From: Adiantum capillus-veneris
Lineage: Eukaryota; Streptophyta; Polypodiopsida; Polypodiales; Pteridaceae
Direction: 5' to 3'
Assembly: GCA_014529385.2 (NCBI GenBank)
Contig: CM043969.1
Span: 22,560,446-22,624,445 of the forward strand
DNA length: 64,000 nt
A program made the position numbers and the translations under genes. The notes beneath the pieces are model-generated. The model made no database searches, was not told the origin of the DNA, and was given only the letters and a program-made list of their open reading frames with translations. Below, one piece after another: positions 22,562-34,439 of the stretch; the stretch's first letter is position 1, and each line of letters starts with the position of its first letter.

Positions 22562-25353
22562 AGAACAAATATTGTATAAAGGTGGTATTACATAGAAAAT
22601 GAAAACATATAAAATAAAAATACAACATGGGTTTTAGGTTCTTCGTGGTCGCAATTTTGGTGTTAACTGTGCTTGTGGTGCACATGCAAGGCAGGGCCCC
22701 ATGGGTAGTGAGAGATAGTAGTGGCATGTAGAATGATTAACCATGGTACGTTGAGTGTGGTATGGCCAACCTAGTACTATATGCTACAAACGGATGCATG
22801 ATGGCCCTGCAAAATACTCAAAATAGCACAGTACATACCATGAAATGATAAATAGGTCTATCTGAATCCTCACACATGCACATAATCAAGCTCAACAAGA
22901 ATAAAGAGAGATAGAGAACGAGGGGAACGTGCAGGTGCACCTCCTAGAGTGGAGTGCTATGCTGGCACGATGAGAGTGAAGAGAGGAGAGGAGAGAAGAA
23001 ATACGCAGCCACTCGGTGCAATCTCCCCCTGTGCAAGAGTGACCATTTCCCTCTTGCAGGTATTTGATTTATAGATTTCTTGAATGCTCAAAAGTGAGTA
23101 CAAACTGGACAGCCAAACATAAATGACCAAAGCTCATAAAAGAGCACTTTAATAATAGAATGTACATAAAAGATATATATCCGTTCGCATAGTCCTAGAT
23201 TGATCAAGCCTTTTCCACATGTAAGCTGCAATAAACAGTAAAATCTCAATTCTATAACATACCTCTCCGTTAGAAAGCAGCTGTCCTCAATTGAAAAGAT
23301 AAGTATTTGCAAACAATACTTGTCAAAAACAGTTATTAGTATTTTGTGTTAGGAACATGTCATAATAAAAGGAAGAAATTACTAAACTAAACAACATAGT
23401 TTATGCCTGCCGTCATCCACATACTACCTATTCTAGTGTCACATACCGCTAGAATAACTAGTATATATCATACCCTGATGAATCAGGATAATCTTTGAAT
23501 AAATCAAGTCTCATCAGTCTCAAGTCCAATTTCATAAAAACTACCGCAACAGGAAACCATCGTATACCAATTCCATATCCAAATCCACATAGCTGCCAAC
23601 ATATACCCATTTCAAATCCAAATCCAAATATCCTTCATTTTGGGTACGCAGATAACAAAACCATACCACTTAAAGTGGTGAAAGCCACTGCAGCATGATC
23701 TTGTGATTGGCGTTGCCTAAATCGATGAATCTACACTTGTGCTACCTAAACCGGCGTATCTGCACTTAAGATTGTTGGAAATAGTAAATGTCTTAATTAT
23801 CATTGTGCTTCCTGGATCTCAAATATGCACGTACAACTGGTTATGCCTAAATTGGTGAATCTTCACCAAGATGAGCATTTAAAAACTACCTAAACTGGCA
23901 AATATGTGTGCTTATGACCAATGGACTAGACAAGACATAAAGGACAAAATATTTACCACCTCTTTGATAGCAAATTGGAGTGCATGTGTGTAGCAAGTCA
24001 ATTATAGAGTGTTGTTTATAGGAGTAGCTATACAACTGAATGTGAAATGATCTCAATAAAAATGCTATGCAATGTAAGTATAAGCCACAATGTTAGAGAT
24101 GTTAGATTTCATAGCTCAAAAAAATAATGCAGATAAGTAGAAGAGGCCTATCTTTGAAAATGTCCAAGGGTATACTTCTATGGTGCAAAACTATATGAGG
24201 TGTCTTTGAGAGGCATCTAGGAAGAAAGCAACTCACAAGAAAGCAAATTAATTGACCATTTACCAAACCAAAATATTAAACTGAGGGATTTTGCTATAGA
24301 ATTTATAAATACTTTTATTAGATGTATATTTTAAATACTCAGGCAAGAAAAATTCAAACACTCTTGAAATACACATAGAAATCAAATTGAAAAGCAAGCC
24401 ATGTAAGCGAAGTTTGTGTACTCATGTGTTCCTATCTGAATGTGATTAGGAGCTGTGTCACGGTGTCGTAGGAGAGAGATCCAGACAACACTATAAAAGG
24501 ATATGTTACTCTGTATAAGGGTACAAGGAATGTACCTTAGTATTTGATACAATATGGTTAGTGTTCTGTCACCTGATGTTTCTTCTAGCTCTGTGTGAAT
24601 CATTAAGAATTGAACATGTTAAAGAAGGTCAGTAATAAAATAAAATTCAAGATAAACACTTGGATTCAATATTGTAGACTAAAGAAACGTACGGGGATTA
24701 GTTTAAAACCATAACTTTGAGTCATTTGAGTAGGATGTTGCCAGATATTTAATGGGGAGGTCGTAATGAACATGAGATATATAGGTCGTGGGATCAAAAA
24801 TCATGTTGTGGTGCGGGTATATTGTATTGTAAGTGTTGTACTTGACGTGCCAGAATGCAAAGCTTGAACGTCAAAGAGATAAACCAATGAAAAATGTGAG
24901 TTTAGATCTTTATATGCGATGTCAAAAATAGTTTCTTTATTAATTGTTGACTATAATATAACCTCTAATGTTATTCTTTATATAATATACACTATTAAGG
25001 TATAATAAATATTTTATTTATCCACTTATAAAGATGTAATCTTTTATCATTTATTACATTAACTAATATGTTGAAATATCATATAATGTAATTATGACAT
25101 ACTAATAATATTTTCGTCTATAAGACACATGTATAAATAAACAATGAATTCCCTTGTTGTATTATAATATAATGTTTACTTTGTATGCTATATATTTTTA
25201 CTTTATATCTACATTAATTATAGTATCTTTTTTCTATGATTTTCTTATATATGTATATATACTCATTCATGATTAGCAGTGTATATTATGATATTTAATA
25301 ATACCTTGATTTATTGAGATAGTAATGTATATCTCTAACTTATCATTTTTTTT
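22562..25353. other. AT-rich intergenic DNA
   Basis: No coding region is supported. AT content rises strongly after about 24900. A small family of diverged direct repeats lies at 23715-23910. Confidence 0.6.
23715..23910. repeat. Four diverged short direct repeats
   Basis: The consensus CCTAAAYYGGNRWATCTRCAC appears at about 23715, 23746, 23845 and 23888 (the last is the most diverged), with irregular spacing. Confidence 0.6.
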
Positions 25354-25612
25354 GGGTAAAAGCATGTTAACGTGACACACTTTTTGTGCTAGTTAGCATA
25401 TCTATAAAAAAACTTGGGCACATGATAAAATTTTCACAAATAATATCGAAACTTGTTGGAGTTTTTAAATTTGCATTCCTTGTTTTAGGAGCTTTCTATT
25501 GATATATCATACATTATAGATCCTAGAGATCTAGCTCATGTTATTGTACTAGTTAGTAAAGTCAAAATTATGCTAGCTAGCACTGTCTGGGACAACAAAA
25601 AGCATGTCACAT
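25354..25612. mobile_element. TIR element (MITE), copy 2, right end eroded
   Basis: It begins GGGTAAAAGCATGTTAACGTG and aligns by eye along the copy at 8770-9056 (shared blocks TTGTGCTAGTTAGCAT, GAGCTTTCTA, ATATATCATA and CTAGTTAG). The right end stops at GACAACAAAAAGCATGTCAC, so the last 15 or so TIR bases are missing or diverged. It carries no coding sequence. Confidence 0.8.
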
Positions 25613-26566
25613 TTATATTTATTTATGGAATGTATTATGATATTACATTATATTTATTTATGGAATGTATTATGCTTTTCTATACCATTTATCTTCTATA
25701 TGTGATAAAAAACAACATTTACTCTACTAACATCGTATTATATGTCAGCGATGTAGCATACAATCTCGATGGATCTAATACAATATCTGGGCACAAAATA
25801 AAATAAAATCAAGTGAAAGACTAAATTAAAAATAACTAAAACTAAAAACCTAAAAAACGTTAATCTAAAATCATCATCATCGTTGAGGCTGTCTGAGAAA
25901 GCATTGCAGCAGTCGCTGAAGAGCTTTGCCAATGTCCGCTTATGTAGGTAGTCGTACTTGGAGGGGGAAGAGAGAGAGAGAGAAAGAGAAAAAGAGAGAG
26001 AGAGTAGGATGGGTGCTAAAACACTACTCCTCGTGAGAGACAAAAATTATCGCGCGTACATTCCATAAGTGGATCCACTTCGTGAGCACACCAATCGCAA
26101 TTGCAACTGAAACCCGATTACATGAGAATGTAAAGAAGTCTTCAAGATTGGCTCCCCTTTAGTAGGAAGATTCTTCTACTCATCTCCTCTAGGCAATCTC
26201 CATTCTCACTAGCCAATTGATAATCTTTTAACATACTGTGCAGATCAATCATACACCCAAAATCTATAGGACGTTGAACTGTCTTACAAATTTGTTGTTC
26301 CCAGAAGCTCAATTCAAAAAACAGATTAAAATCCAAACAACAAATGCCACATAGAAAAAATCCAAACAACAAAAGAAACAAAGAAAGACAAAATGATAAG
26401 TCATGTACACAGTCAAAAAGCACAACACATTCTTGAGCAAAATGACCTGCTTTGACATCTTACGTGAGCCTAATTGACTCTTTTAGATCTTCATTTTGGA
26501 GTGTCATTTGTGAGTCCAAGATAATGCTAACAATCATTCAGTAAAAACCATGAAAGAGACAAATCT
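25613..26566. other. Non-coding spacer with GA microsatellite
   Basis: A GA-rich tract lies at about 25963-26005. Minus-strand open frames at 25738-26043 and 26142-26423 are partly translations of low-complexity DNA and match nothing I recognise. Confidence 0.5.
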
Positions 26567-28156
26567 TGTAGCATTTATTCCCTAGTAATTTGTTTGTAGC
26601 GGAAAATAGCATGAACATAGTGCGCATTTCATTATAATAGATTCCTAATGAGATTAAGAAGAGTGTTTGGGTGGAGAGAGCAACAAAAAGCATAACACCT
26701 AGTTAGATATCATGAACAATACTTCAAAAGAGAGAAAAATTAAGCAATTGACAACAGTTGAGGACCGGATTTTCATGGAGCCGTTCCCCCCTCCAAAAGG
26801 CTTTGTATTATGGTTTCTCCCTTCAAGAGAGACATTTTACAATACAATTTCTTGTGTTCCTTCAATACTAGCTAGTGCAATGAATATGGAAACTTCATGC
26901 ACTACGCAAAACACTTATCAAACACAACATCAATTCCCTCACGGTATCAGACCCAAGACCTCACACACCTTTGAAGATGGTGAGAACTAGCGGGGTATGA
27001 GAGTAGATTGATAGGAAGAAGGAGTATTCTTACGAGAAAGATGTACATATCCTCACATAATCACTAATATTAGCATAGCTTAGCTTAGTAATTAGCATGG
27101 TAGAGGAGATGAGCATGCATTGAAGCTTGGCTCTTGGTTGGATTTGCATCACAAAGCCAAGAGTTGTTGGTGTAGGACATCCTTCTCACAAGTTTGGAGT
27201 AGGTGATAAGCTTTCCATTAAAGCTTGAGAAGGAGAGAGTGTCTTCTTTACTTCACATATCAGATTGTGTGAGTCTCTGTATGATAATGCCTTGAAAAAA
27301 TCAGCCCCCTCTCTCACTTGGTCGACCATTGTTGCTAGTTGCTCTTGCTAGCATCCTATTGGACCTCCCCAGGCTTATCCAATGGTAAATAAGCAGCATA
27401 AGTGATAGCCTTCTGACATATGTCCCCTTTCCCCTTTTGCAAGAGATTTAGGTAATTATTTAATTCAACTAAACTCTCATTTGACCCCTTTGCCTCCTGG
27501 CCAATAGAAATCAGGCAAGCCATTGGGATGTTGAATGCTCATTGGTCCCCTTCGGAGAGTGTCCAATAGTCTTCTAGAGAGCTTAATTCTTACTGGTTCT
27601 TTTATTACGTGTTTTTCAATTAATTAAACTAGATTTACTCTAGCCTAATTCTCATTGGTCCACCTCCACGGCCATCCAATAGGAATTGGGTACACCTTGT
27701 GGGCATGTGGGTTAGGGAGCTGACATGTGTTCCTCATTCCCTTTGTGTAAAGGGAGCTTGTGTGTGTGTGTGTGTGAATTTCTCTCTCATCCCCTACTTG
27801 CAATGATCTCCCCCTCCTATGTAGGGATTGACAAAGACTTTTTGTGACACACACTAAGCATCCAATTTCCCTAGTGTTTGGCCTTTGGGCACAACCTTTG
27901 AATTTTGGAACCTTAGCATTTTAGAAGTCTTAATGGGCTGAACCTTAGGGTCTTTTAAGCCCATTGTTGCACATTTCTCTTTTGCAGATGGTCGCCCTTT
28001 GGATCCCTATTTTCCCTCGTTTGGATCCCTAACTGTGGTCCAGTATGCTAGATTAACCAATTTCTAGCTTTTTCTCCCCTGGCACTTCCCCATATTAAAT
28101 GATCATTTTAACATGAGAAAATTATTTAGGAGAATTAGATATTCATTATTATGACA
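26567..28156 (-). repeat. Left (3') LTR of element B
   Basis: Begins TGTAGCATTTATTCC and ends TTATTATGACA on the plus strand. It is homologous throughout to 30911-32666 and more distantly to the LTRs of element A. It holds only a short GT run (about 27760-27777), where the other LTR has a 165-bp microsatellite. Confidence 0.85.
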
Positions 28157-28259
28157 AATCTTCAGCATTCATCTTGCTCCGAATTCAATGTGTAAGTCTG
28201 ACATGTCCGGAAAGACCCATTAAGATGTCATTAGTATACTACTCAGCATCCAACCATAA
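28157..28259. repeat. 103-bp copy of element B's right flank, inside the element
   Basis: It starts with AATCT, equal to the target duplication, and matches 32667-32769 outside the element over its full length with about 7 differences. Both end at CATCCAACCATAA, after which the sequences diverge. Confidence 0.85.
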
Positions 28260-28319
28260 TGTTCTCTTACCTTTCCCCAAGCATGGTATGAGCCTAAGGG
28301 GAAGGACAATTTCCAAAAG
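28260..28319 (-). repeat. 60-bp duplicate of the gag-pro junction
   Basis: Starts TGTTCTCTTACCTTTCCCC and matches 29928-29987 almost fully. On the minus strand it encodes the segment before the protease (HAWGKVREH). The two copies bracket the RNase H/integrase remnant. Confidence 0.85.
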
Positions 28320-29915
28320 TCTCCTAACTTAGCATAGTACTTTTGGTGTCCCGTAGAATTCTTGCCTGTCGTGTGCCTTAATCGAGCATTGGGAAATTTG
28401 AGTAAGACACAATCATTTTCTTTAAAGGCTTGGGCTCTTCTATGCTTGTCTGTAGCAGCCTTTTGTCTTTGTTGTGAGATAGAGATAGCATCCTTAATCT
28501 TTTGAAAAGATTCTTGTAAGTCTCGGCTATACTCGTCTGCAACAACAAATATCTTCCCGTGTACCTTAAGTAACAAAGGGACTTTTTGGTCTTCCCTCAA
28601 TTACCTCAAAAGGTGCTTTTCCCGTGGAAGTATGTACATTGTTATTGTAGGCATAGTCCACTAAGGGTAAGTACTTCTCCCATTGGGATCTTTGATCTAC
28701 TTCCATTATATAGGCTTTTAGTAGGTCAAGAATTGTTCGGTTAGCTATTTCACTTCGGCCATCCGTTTTCGGGTGATAGGTCGAAGAGAAGTTTAGCCTT
28801 GTTCCTAAATTCTCAAAGAGACGCTTCCAAAAATTACAAGTCATTCTAGGATCTCTATCCGACACTATGGACATTGGCAAGCCATGGTACTTGAAGATTT
28901 GTGAGATGAAGAGGGTTTCCATTTGATGGGCTGATAGTCTTTTTAATAGGTATAAAATAAGCTTGTTTCCTGAACCTGTCTACTATCGTCCATATTCCCG
29001 CATTCCCATGGATAGACTTAGGCAATCCAAAGATAGAATCCATGGATATGCTCTCCCATGGTGAATTAGGGATTGGCAAAGGTTAAAGCAATCCAAGTTT
29101 CTTCCGTCTATCAAACTTCCTCTTTTGGCATACCACACATTTAGAAACATACTCTTGTATGTTTGCTTTCATGGTAGGCCAATAGAAATATGTTTCAATC
29201 CCCTTTAGGGTAGACTGAATCCCTCTATGCCTTGCATAAGGAGGAGCATGACATTCATACATTACTTTCTCACGTAGTGAGCTAGTAACCCATAGTCTAT
29301 TGCCATAGAGAAGCTAACCATCTTGTAAAGTAAATGGTTCCTCTTTCTTCCCTAGTGCAAGGGTTGAAATCACATCTCTAGAATCGGGATCAATAGCATA
29401 CTCATATATCATAGAAGATAGATCATTGTGAGTTGCTATGGAAACCGCATTAACTCTTGGCTATCTTGAGAGTGCATCGGCTACTTGATTATGCTTGCCA
29501 GCAATGTGAGCAATATGAAAACAAAATTTCAAAAGGAAATTTGCCCTCCTCATTTGTTTGTCGGAGAGCTTGGTCTGTGTCATGAAGTACTTAAGACTTT
29601 GGTGATCCGTTTGCAGAAGGAAATGAGTCCCCAATAAATAGTGCTTCCATGAGTTTAAGGCATGTAGAACTGCGAGGAGTTACTTTTCATATATGCCTAG
29701 ATTTTGCTCACTAGGGTTGAGCCTTGGACTTTCATAGCCTATGGCGTGCCCTTCTTGAAGCAAAACAGGTCCAAGGCAATCACCACAAGCATCACATTGG
29801 ACCTCAAATGGCTTTGAGAGATCCGGTAGTGTAAGCACAGGTTGAGAGATAAGATTTTTGAAAGCATTGTTCTCCTTGGCAGACCATGTGTACCTAACAC
29901 TTTTCTTTGTGGTGA
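28320..29915 (-). pseudogene. Element B RNase H-integrase remnant
   Basis: On the minus strand from 29915 the RNase H region is recognisable although broken by stops. The integrase core lies in frames 28855-29079 ([29 protein letters not shown]), 28566-28922 ([15 protein letters not shown] with the second Asp, HPKTDGRSEIANRT with the Glu) and 28220-28600 (FQKIKDAISISQQRQKAATD). It is the same protein as in element A at 56354-58423, about one-third missing and in several frames. Not functional. Confidence 0.85.
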
Positions 29916-29927
29916 CTAACTATGCCA

Positions 29928-30215
29928 TGTTCTCTTACCTTTTCCCAAGCATGGCATGAGCCTAAGGGGAAGGACAACTCCAAAAAAGCTAAAGAGAAGG
30001 GAGTTTATAAAGGCAAAAATAAACTCTCTCATGAAGAGCTTGAGCGTTATCGCAAGGATAACTAGTGTTTCAAGTGCGGTGAACAAGGGCATGCATACCG
30101 CGCTTATCCCCAAAAGAACAACCGCCATGATCCTTTTAGAGCTACCTCGGTCAAAATTCAAGAGGAGGAAACCCATCACAAAGAACTCACTTCTTTCTCG
30201 TTCCTTCGGTGGAGG
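29928..30215 (+). pseudogene. Inverted gag zinc-knuckle segment in element B
   Basis: On the plus strand, opposite to the rest of element B, the sequence encodes the element's gag linker and knuckle: KGVYKGKNKLSHEELE, a TAG, then CFKCGEQGHAYRAYP (final Cys changed to Tyr) and RATSVKIQEEE. The same blocks are found in normal orientation in element A gag (CFKCGEQGHGYRSC). The sequence at 29928-29987 keeps the normal orientation, so the inversion begins close to 29985 and ends near 30215. Confidence 0.8.
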
Positions 30216-30554
30216 CTCTTGAATTCTCCTTTGAGAAGGAGATGCATCATCAAGGAGAAAATTCATGAGCCCTTCATAGGGATCCTCTTCTTCTTCCCAA
30301 ATCGGAGAGAGGCCTCTTTTGGAAGTCTTGCAAGGAGGCTTCCTAGGTGCTCTCTCGTCATGGTGGTCAGCTTGGAGAATCCCATGAGCACGGAGCTGCC
30401 ATTGCACTTCACTTTGGAGGGATGGATTGCCCATGGCTTGTTGAAGCCTAGAAACAAGATAGTTAAAAAGCATCAGGGCATCATTAGTAGCTTTCTCATT
30501 AGCAAAATCAAAGTTATCAACATTAATTTCACTCTCTTTACTATTGTCAGCCAT
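30216..30554 (-). pseudogene. Element B gag N-terminal part
   Basis: The ATG at 30554 starts MADNSKESEINVDNFDFA, closely related to element A's gag start. It runs through NYLVSRLQQAMGNPSLQSEV and an Arg/Glu/Pro-rich region, then meets the inverted segment at about 30216. The Retrotrans_gag core present in element A is absent here. Confidence 0.85.
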
Positions 30555-30910
30555 TCTAACAACTTTTATGTGTAATCTAGGTGTACTTTGGCACTTCAAG
30601 CCCTAGTTGCTACTCTTCTTTACCCCTTTAGAAAAAGCACACAAGCTATTGTACCCGTGGCTCAAATACCATTAATTGCAAGGAATAGAAGAGATTATTT
30701 AAGCGGTAGGCAAGCCTCGTATGACTCCACTATTAAGACCATAGATCTCGCGATTATGTCCCGTTAACTAGACAAAGGCAGGCCCACTACAAGGCTGAAA
30801 AATTCTTATTCTACTTACTGACATGCAATTAATAGTACCAACCATTTTTAGCTAGCTTGAAGACCTCCCTTCTTGACCAAGAAAAGAGAAACCTTGGGCT
30901 ATGATACCAA

Positions 30911-32100
30911 TGTAACATTTAATGGCCTAGTAATTTCTGTGTAACAGAAAATAGCATGAGCATAGTGAACATTTAATTAGAATAGATTCCTAATTAGATT
31001 AACAAGAGTGCTTGGGTGGAGAGAGCAACAAAAAGCATAACATCTAGTTATATAGCATGAACAATACTTCAAAAGAGAGAGAAATTAAGCAATTGCAACA
31101 ATTGAGGACCAGATTTTCATGGAGCCGGTCCCCCCTCCAAAAGGCTTTGTATTATGGTTTCTCCCATCAAGAGAGACATTTTACAATACAATTTCTTGTG
31201 TTCCTTCAATACTATCTAGTGCAATGAAGATGGAAACTTCATGCACTATGCAAAACACTTATCAAACACAACATCAATTTCCTCACGGTCTAAGAACCAA
31301 GACCTCACACACCTTCGAAGATGGTGAGAGCTAGCAGGGTATGAGAGTAGAGTGAGAGGAAGAAGGAGTATTCTTACAAGAAATATGTACATCGCCTCAC
31401 ATAATCACTCATATTAGCATAGTTTAGCTTAGTAATTAGCATGATATAGGAGATGAGCATGCATTGAAGCTTGGCTCTTAGTTGGATTTGCATCACAAAG
31501 CCAAGAGTTGTTGGTGTAGGCCTTCCTTCTCACAAGCTTGGAGTAGGTGATAAGCTTTCCATTAAAGCTTGATAAGGAAAGAGAGTCTTCTTTACTTCAC
31601 ACAACGATTGTGAGAGTGTGTGTGTGATAATGCCTTGCAAAAATCAGCCCCCTCTCTCTCTTGGTCAACCCCTCTTGCTATTTGCTCTTGCTAGCATCCT
31701 ATTGGACCTCCCCTGGCTTAGACAATGGTAATTAAGCAGCATAAGTGATAGCCTTCTGACATGTGTCCCCCTTTCCCCTTTTGTGAGAGCTTTAGGTAAT
31801 TATTTAATTCAACTAAACTCTCATTGGACCCCTTTGCCTCCTGGCCAATAGGAATCAGGCAAGCCATTGGGCTGCTGAATGCTCATTGGTCCCCTTAGGA
31901 GACTATCCAATAGTCTTATAGAGAGCTTAATTCTTATTGGTTCTTTTATTTAGTGTTTTTAGATTAATTAAACTAGATTTACTCTAGCCTAATTCTCATT
32001 GGTCCACCTCCAAGGCCATCCAATAGGAATTGGATAGACCTTGTGGGCATCTGGGCTAGGGAGCTCACATGTGTCCCTCATTCCCTTTGTGTAAAGGGAG

Positions 32101-32170
<70 letters not shown>

Positions 32171-32234
32171 GCGTGTGCGTGTGCGTGTGCGTGTGCGTGT
32201 GCGTGTGCGTGTGCGTGTGCGTGTGCGTGTGCGT

Positions 32235-32266
<32 letters not shown>

Positions 32267-32666
32267 TTCTCTCTCATCCCCTACTTGCAAGGCTCCCCCC
32301 CTCCTATGTAGGGATTGACAAAGACTTTTAGTGACACACACTAAGCATCCAATTTCCCTAGTGTTTGGCCTTTGGGCACAACCTTTAATTTTTGGAACCT
32401 TAGCATTTTGGAAGTCCTAATGGGCTGAGCCGTAGGGTCTTTTAAGCCCATTGTTGCACATTGATCTTTTGCAGATGGGCCCCCTTTGGATCCCTATTTT
32501 CCCTCCTTTGGATCCCTACTATGGCACGGTCTGCTAGCTTAGCCAATATTCTAGCTTTTTCTCCCCTGGCACTTCCCCATATTAAATGATTAGTTTAACA
32601 TGAGAAAATCATTTAGGAGAATTAGATATTTATTATTAGGAGAATTAGATATTTATTATTATGAAA
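30911..32666 (-). repeat. Right (5') LTR of element B
   Basis: Begins TGTAACATTTAATGG next to the primer-binding remnant and ends TTATTATGAAA just before AATCT. It is longer than its partner because of the microsatellite at 32102-32266 and a tandem duplication of AGGAGAATTAGATATTTATT near 32610-32660. Confidence 0.85.
32102..32266. repeat. Compound GT / GTGTGC microsatellite
   Basis: About 60 bp of pure GT, then around 14 units of GTGTGC (or GTGCGT), then GT again: roughly 165 bp of alternating purine-pyrimidine. The partner LTR has only about nine GT units. Confidence 0.95.
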
Positions 32667-33289
32667 AATCTTCATCATTCATCTTGCTTCGAATTCAATG
32701 TGTAAGTCTGACATGTCCTTAAAGACCCATTAAGACGTCATTTGTATACTACTCAGCATCCAACCATAAGTGTGACGTGTTCATAAAGACCCATTAATAT
32801 AAGATGGAAACACGATGGAATGGAGCCCAGGTCCATAAGCTCCCTACCCTTGACACAAGTCATTGACCTTCAACATATGTATATAAACAACTTCATCGAC
32901 ACAAAGTCAACATAGCAACAATACCATGATTCATTTTCATGATCCAAATATTTTTCTAGACGTGGCATTGTGGCATGCCTTTTCACATAAATATATGCCT
33001 ATTTTTCTTTAGAAAGGTACAAATTCCAAGTGTATCGAAGTGGCAAGCTCGTTTTGCGTAGAAAGTTCAATGCGGGCGATCTCGGACAAAAATAGCAGGT
33101 TTCATGTATGGGCGTAAGAGATGCATCTAGAGTGCTTGCCAAGTGGAAAAATAAGGTTCAAGATGAAATTCAAGCCCAATGGAATTTTTCCCATCTCGTT
33201 TGGGCTATTTACCGGCAAAAAAGGGTATTTTTGGGCTAAAAATGGACATAAAATGGTAATAAATGACTCAAAATCTAGATTTTTACTAG
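32667..33289. other. Flank of element B, non-coding
   Basis: It starts with the 103-bp sequence that is also present inside element B. Immediately after that, GACGTGTTCATAAAGACCC repeats part of the preceding GACATGTCCTTAAAGACCC, a short tandem-like repeat about 70 bp apart. No coding region is supported. Confidence 0.55.
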
Positions 33290-34010
33290 CCTCTTATCTG
33301 GCTCTTTTGGTTGTGCTTGTTGTGCTTCCATCTCCTCTTCCCGTTCTATAGGAATCTCCATTGTTTGTTTAGGGAGCGGCTCCTTGATGTCATCTACGTT
33401 GGTAGGGATCTGAGCAACTGCTTGATGATGATCAAGCCGTATTTTGGTGCATCGTTCTCTTGCTCGCTTGTCATCAACCTTAGTTTTCTTTTATTCTTAA
33501 TTGTAGGGTCCACTGGTTTTTTGGCTATCTGGCTGGTTTGGCCTCTAATCTTCTTTCCTATTAGGGCTACCAAGTTATGGGCTTCCTCTTCACTTTTCTT
33601 GTTTCTCATCTTTTGTCAAGCTTGGGAGGCTTTTCTTTGTCTTTTCTTTCACTCTTCCTCAGCCTTTGTTGTGAGCTCCTCTTGCTCCTTGGTTTTTTGT
33701 TCCTTGTGAAAGATCCTTTGCTCTAGTTGAATCCATGATTGTTTTTCTTGTTTTGGTGCTTGGAGCTCATTGACATCCTCATCGATTTTTTAGTTGACAC
33801 TCTCTGAATTGGTGACTGCTGCGTTTCTCAAGTACTCAAGTTGTGTAATCCTACTGGCCTTTGTCTATTTGGGTGTCACTACAGGTGGGGGTCCTTCCTT
33901 GCTCTTATGTCTTCGCATGATGTTGGACCACTCTACAAATGTTGGTGCCTTGCTTGTGCCATTTGGAACCTTGGTTAGGACTATGTAACCCATTTTTCTT
34001 TTCTTCTCTC
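33290..34010 (-). pseudogene. Lys/Glu-rich coding remnant
   Basis: Minus frames from about 33993 read MGYIVLTKVPNGTSKAPTF, then a Lys/Glu/Gln-rich, coiled-coil-like stretch (QEKQSWIQLEQRIFHKEQ; EEEAHNLVALIGKK) with at least four stops. It lies downstream, on the same strand, of gypsy gag remnant E. I do not recognise it. It may be a gag-like or accessory tail. Confidence 0.3.
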
Positions 34011-34439
34011 CCTTTTTAAAAAAGAGGAATTTTTAGAAATAAAATCCAAAAAGGTACTTAAATATTACAGTTAAACCAAATTTGAGCAATTTTATCAATA
34101 AAATCAAGACTAGGCAATTAAACCGGCAAATTACATGCAAAATTATCAAAAAATAGGTCAAAAATTGACGCAATTAGAGTGTGTAAATCCTTGTTTTGAG
34201 CGCAAAAACACAGAAATTAATCATTACACACATCATTTATGCAATCAAAACATTGAATTAACCATGCAAATTACACACTTCTTAGGCGCACACACTTCAA
34301 AATTGGCAGGCATCCATGGTTGGTAGTATGTCGTCAAGGTCCCTCCCAGAAATAGCCCTAGCTATCCTTGGTCTTGATCTTCTTGTACTTACCATCTTCG
34401 TCCATTGCCTCCTCATCCTTGGTGCAAGATGGAGTAATT

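Larger units (their letters stand above)
26567..32666 (-). mobile_element. Rearranged Ty3/gypsy chromovirus-type element B
   Basis: Two long direct LTRs (26567-28156 and 30911-32666) flank a shortened minus-strand interior with gag (30225-30554) and RNase H/integrase pieces (28320-29915). The 5 bp before the left LTR and after the right LTR are both AATCT, a target-site duplication. A degenerate tRNA-iMet-like primer site (ATGATACCA) adjoins the right LTR at about 30901. Most of RT and protease is missing, and gag's zinc-knuckle segment is inverted. LTR and gag sequences are related to element A at 54384-63141. Confidence 0.85.

Noticed and set aside
25738-26043. Minus-strand frame with a signal-peptide-like start
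   Set aside because: The hydrophobic-serine start is the GA/CT microsatellite in translation.
26142-26423. 93-codon minus-strand open frame next to element B
   Set aside because: No recognisable domain, neighbour or splice context to support it.
26712-26990. Similar open frames in LTRs (also 31119-31334 and 61690-61884)
   Set aside because: Antisense to the element, differing in frame and length between LTR copies; similarity is explained by LTR homology.
32043-32341. Five overlapping open frames on both strands (Cys-Val, Arg-Val, His-Thr repeats)
   Set aside because: Produced by the GT/GTGTGC repeat, which has no stop codon in any frame.
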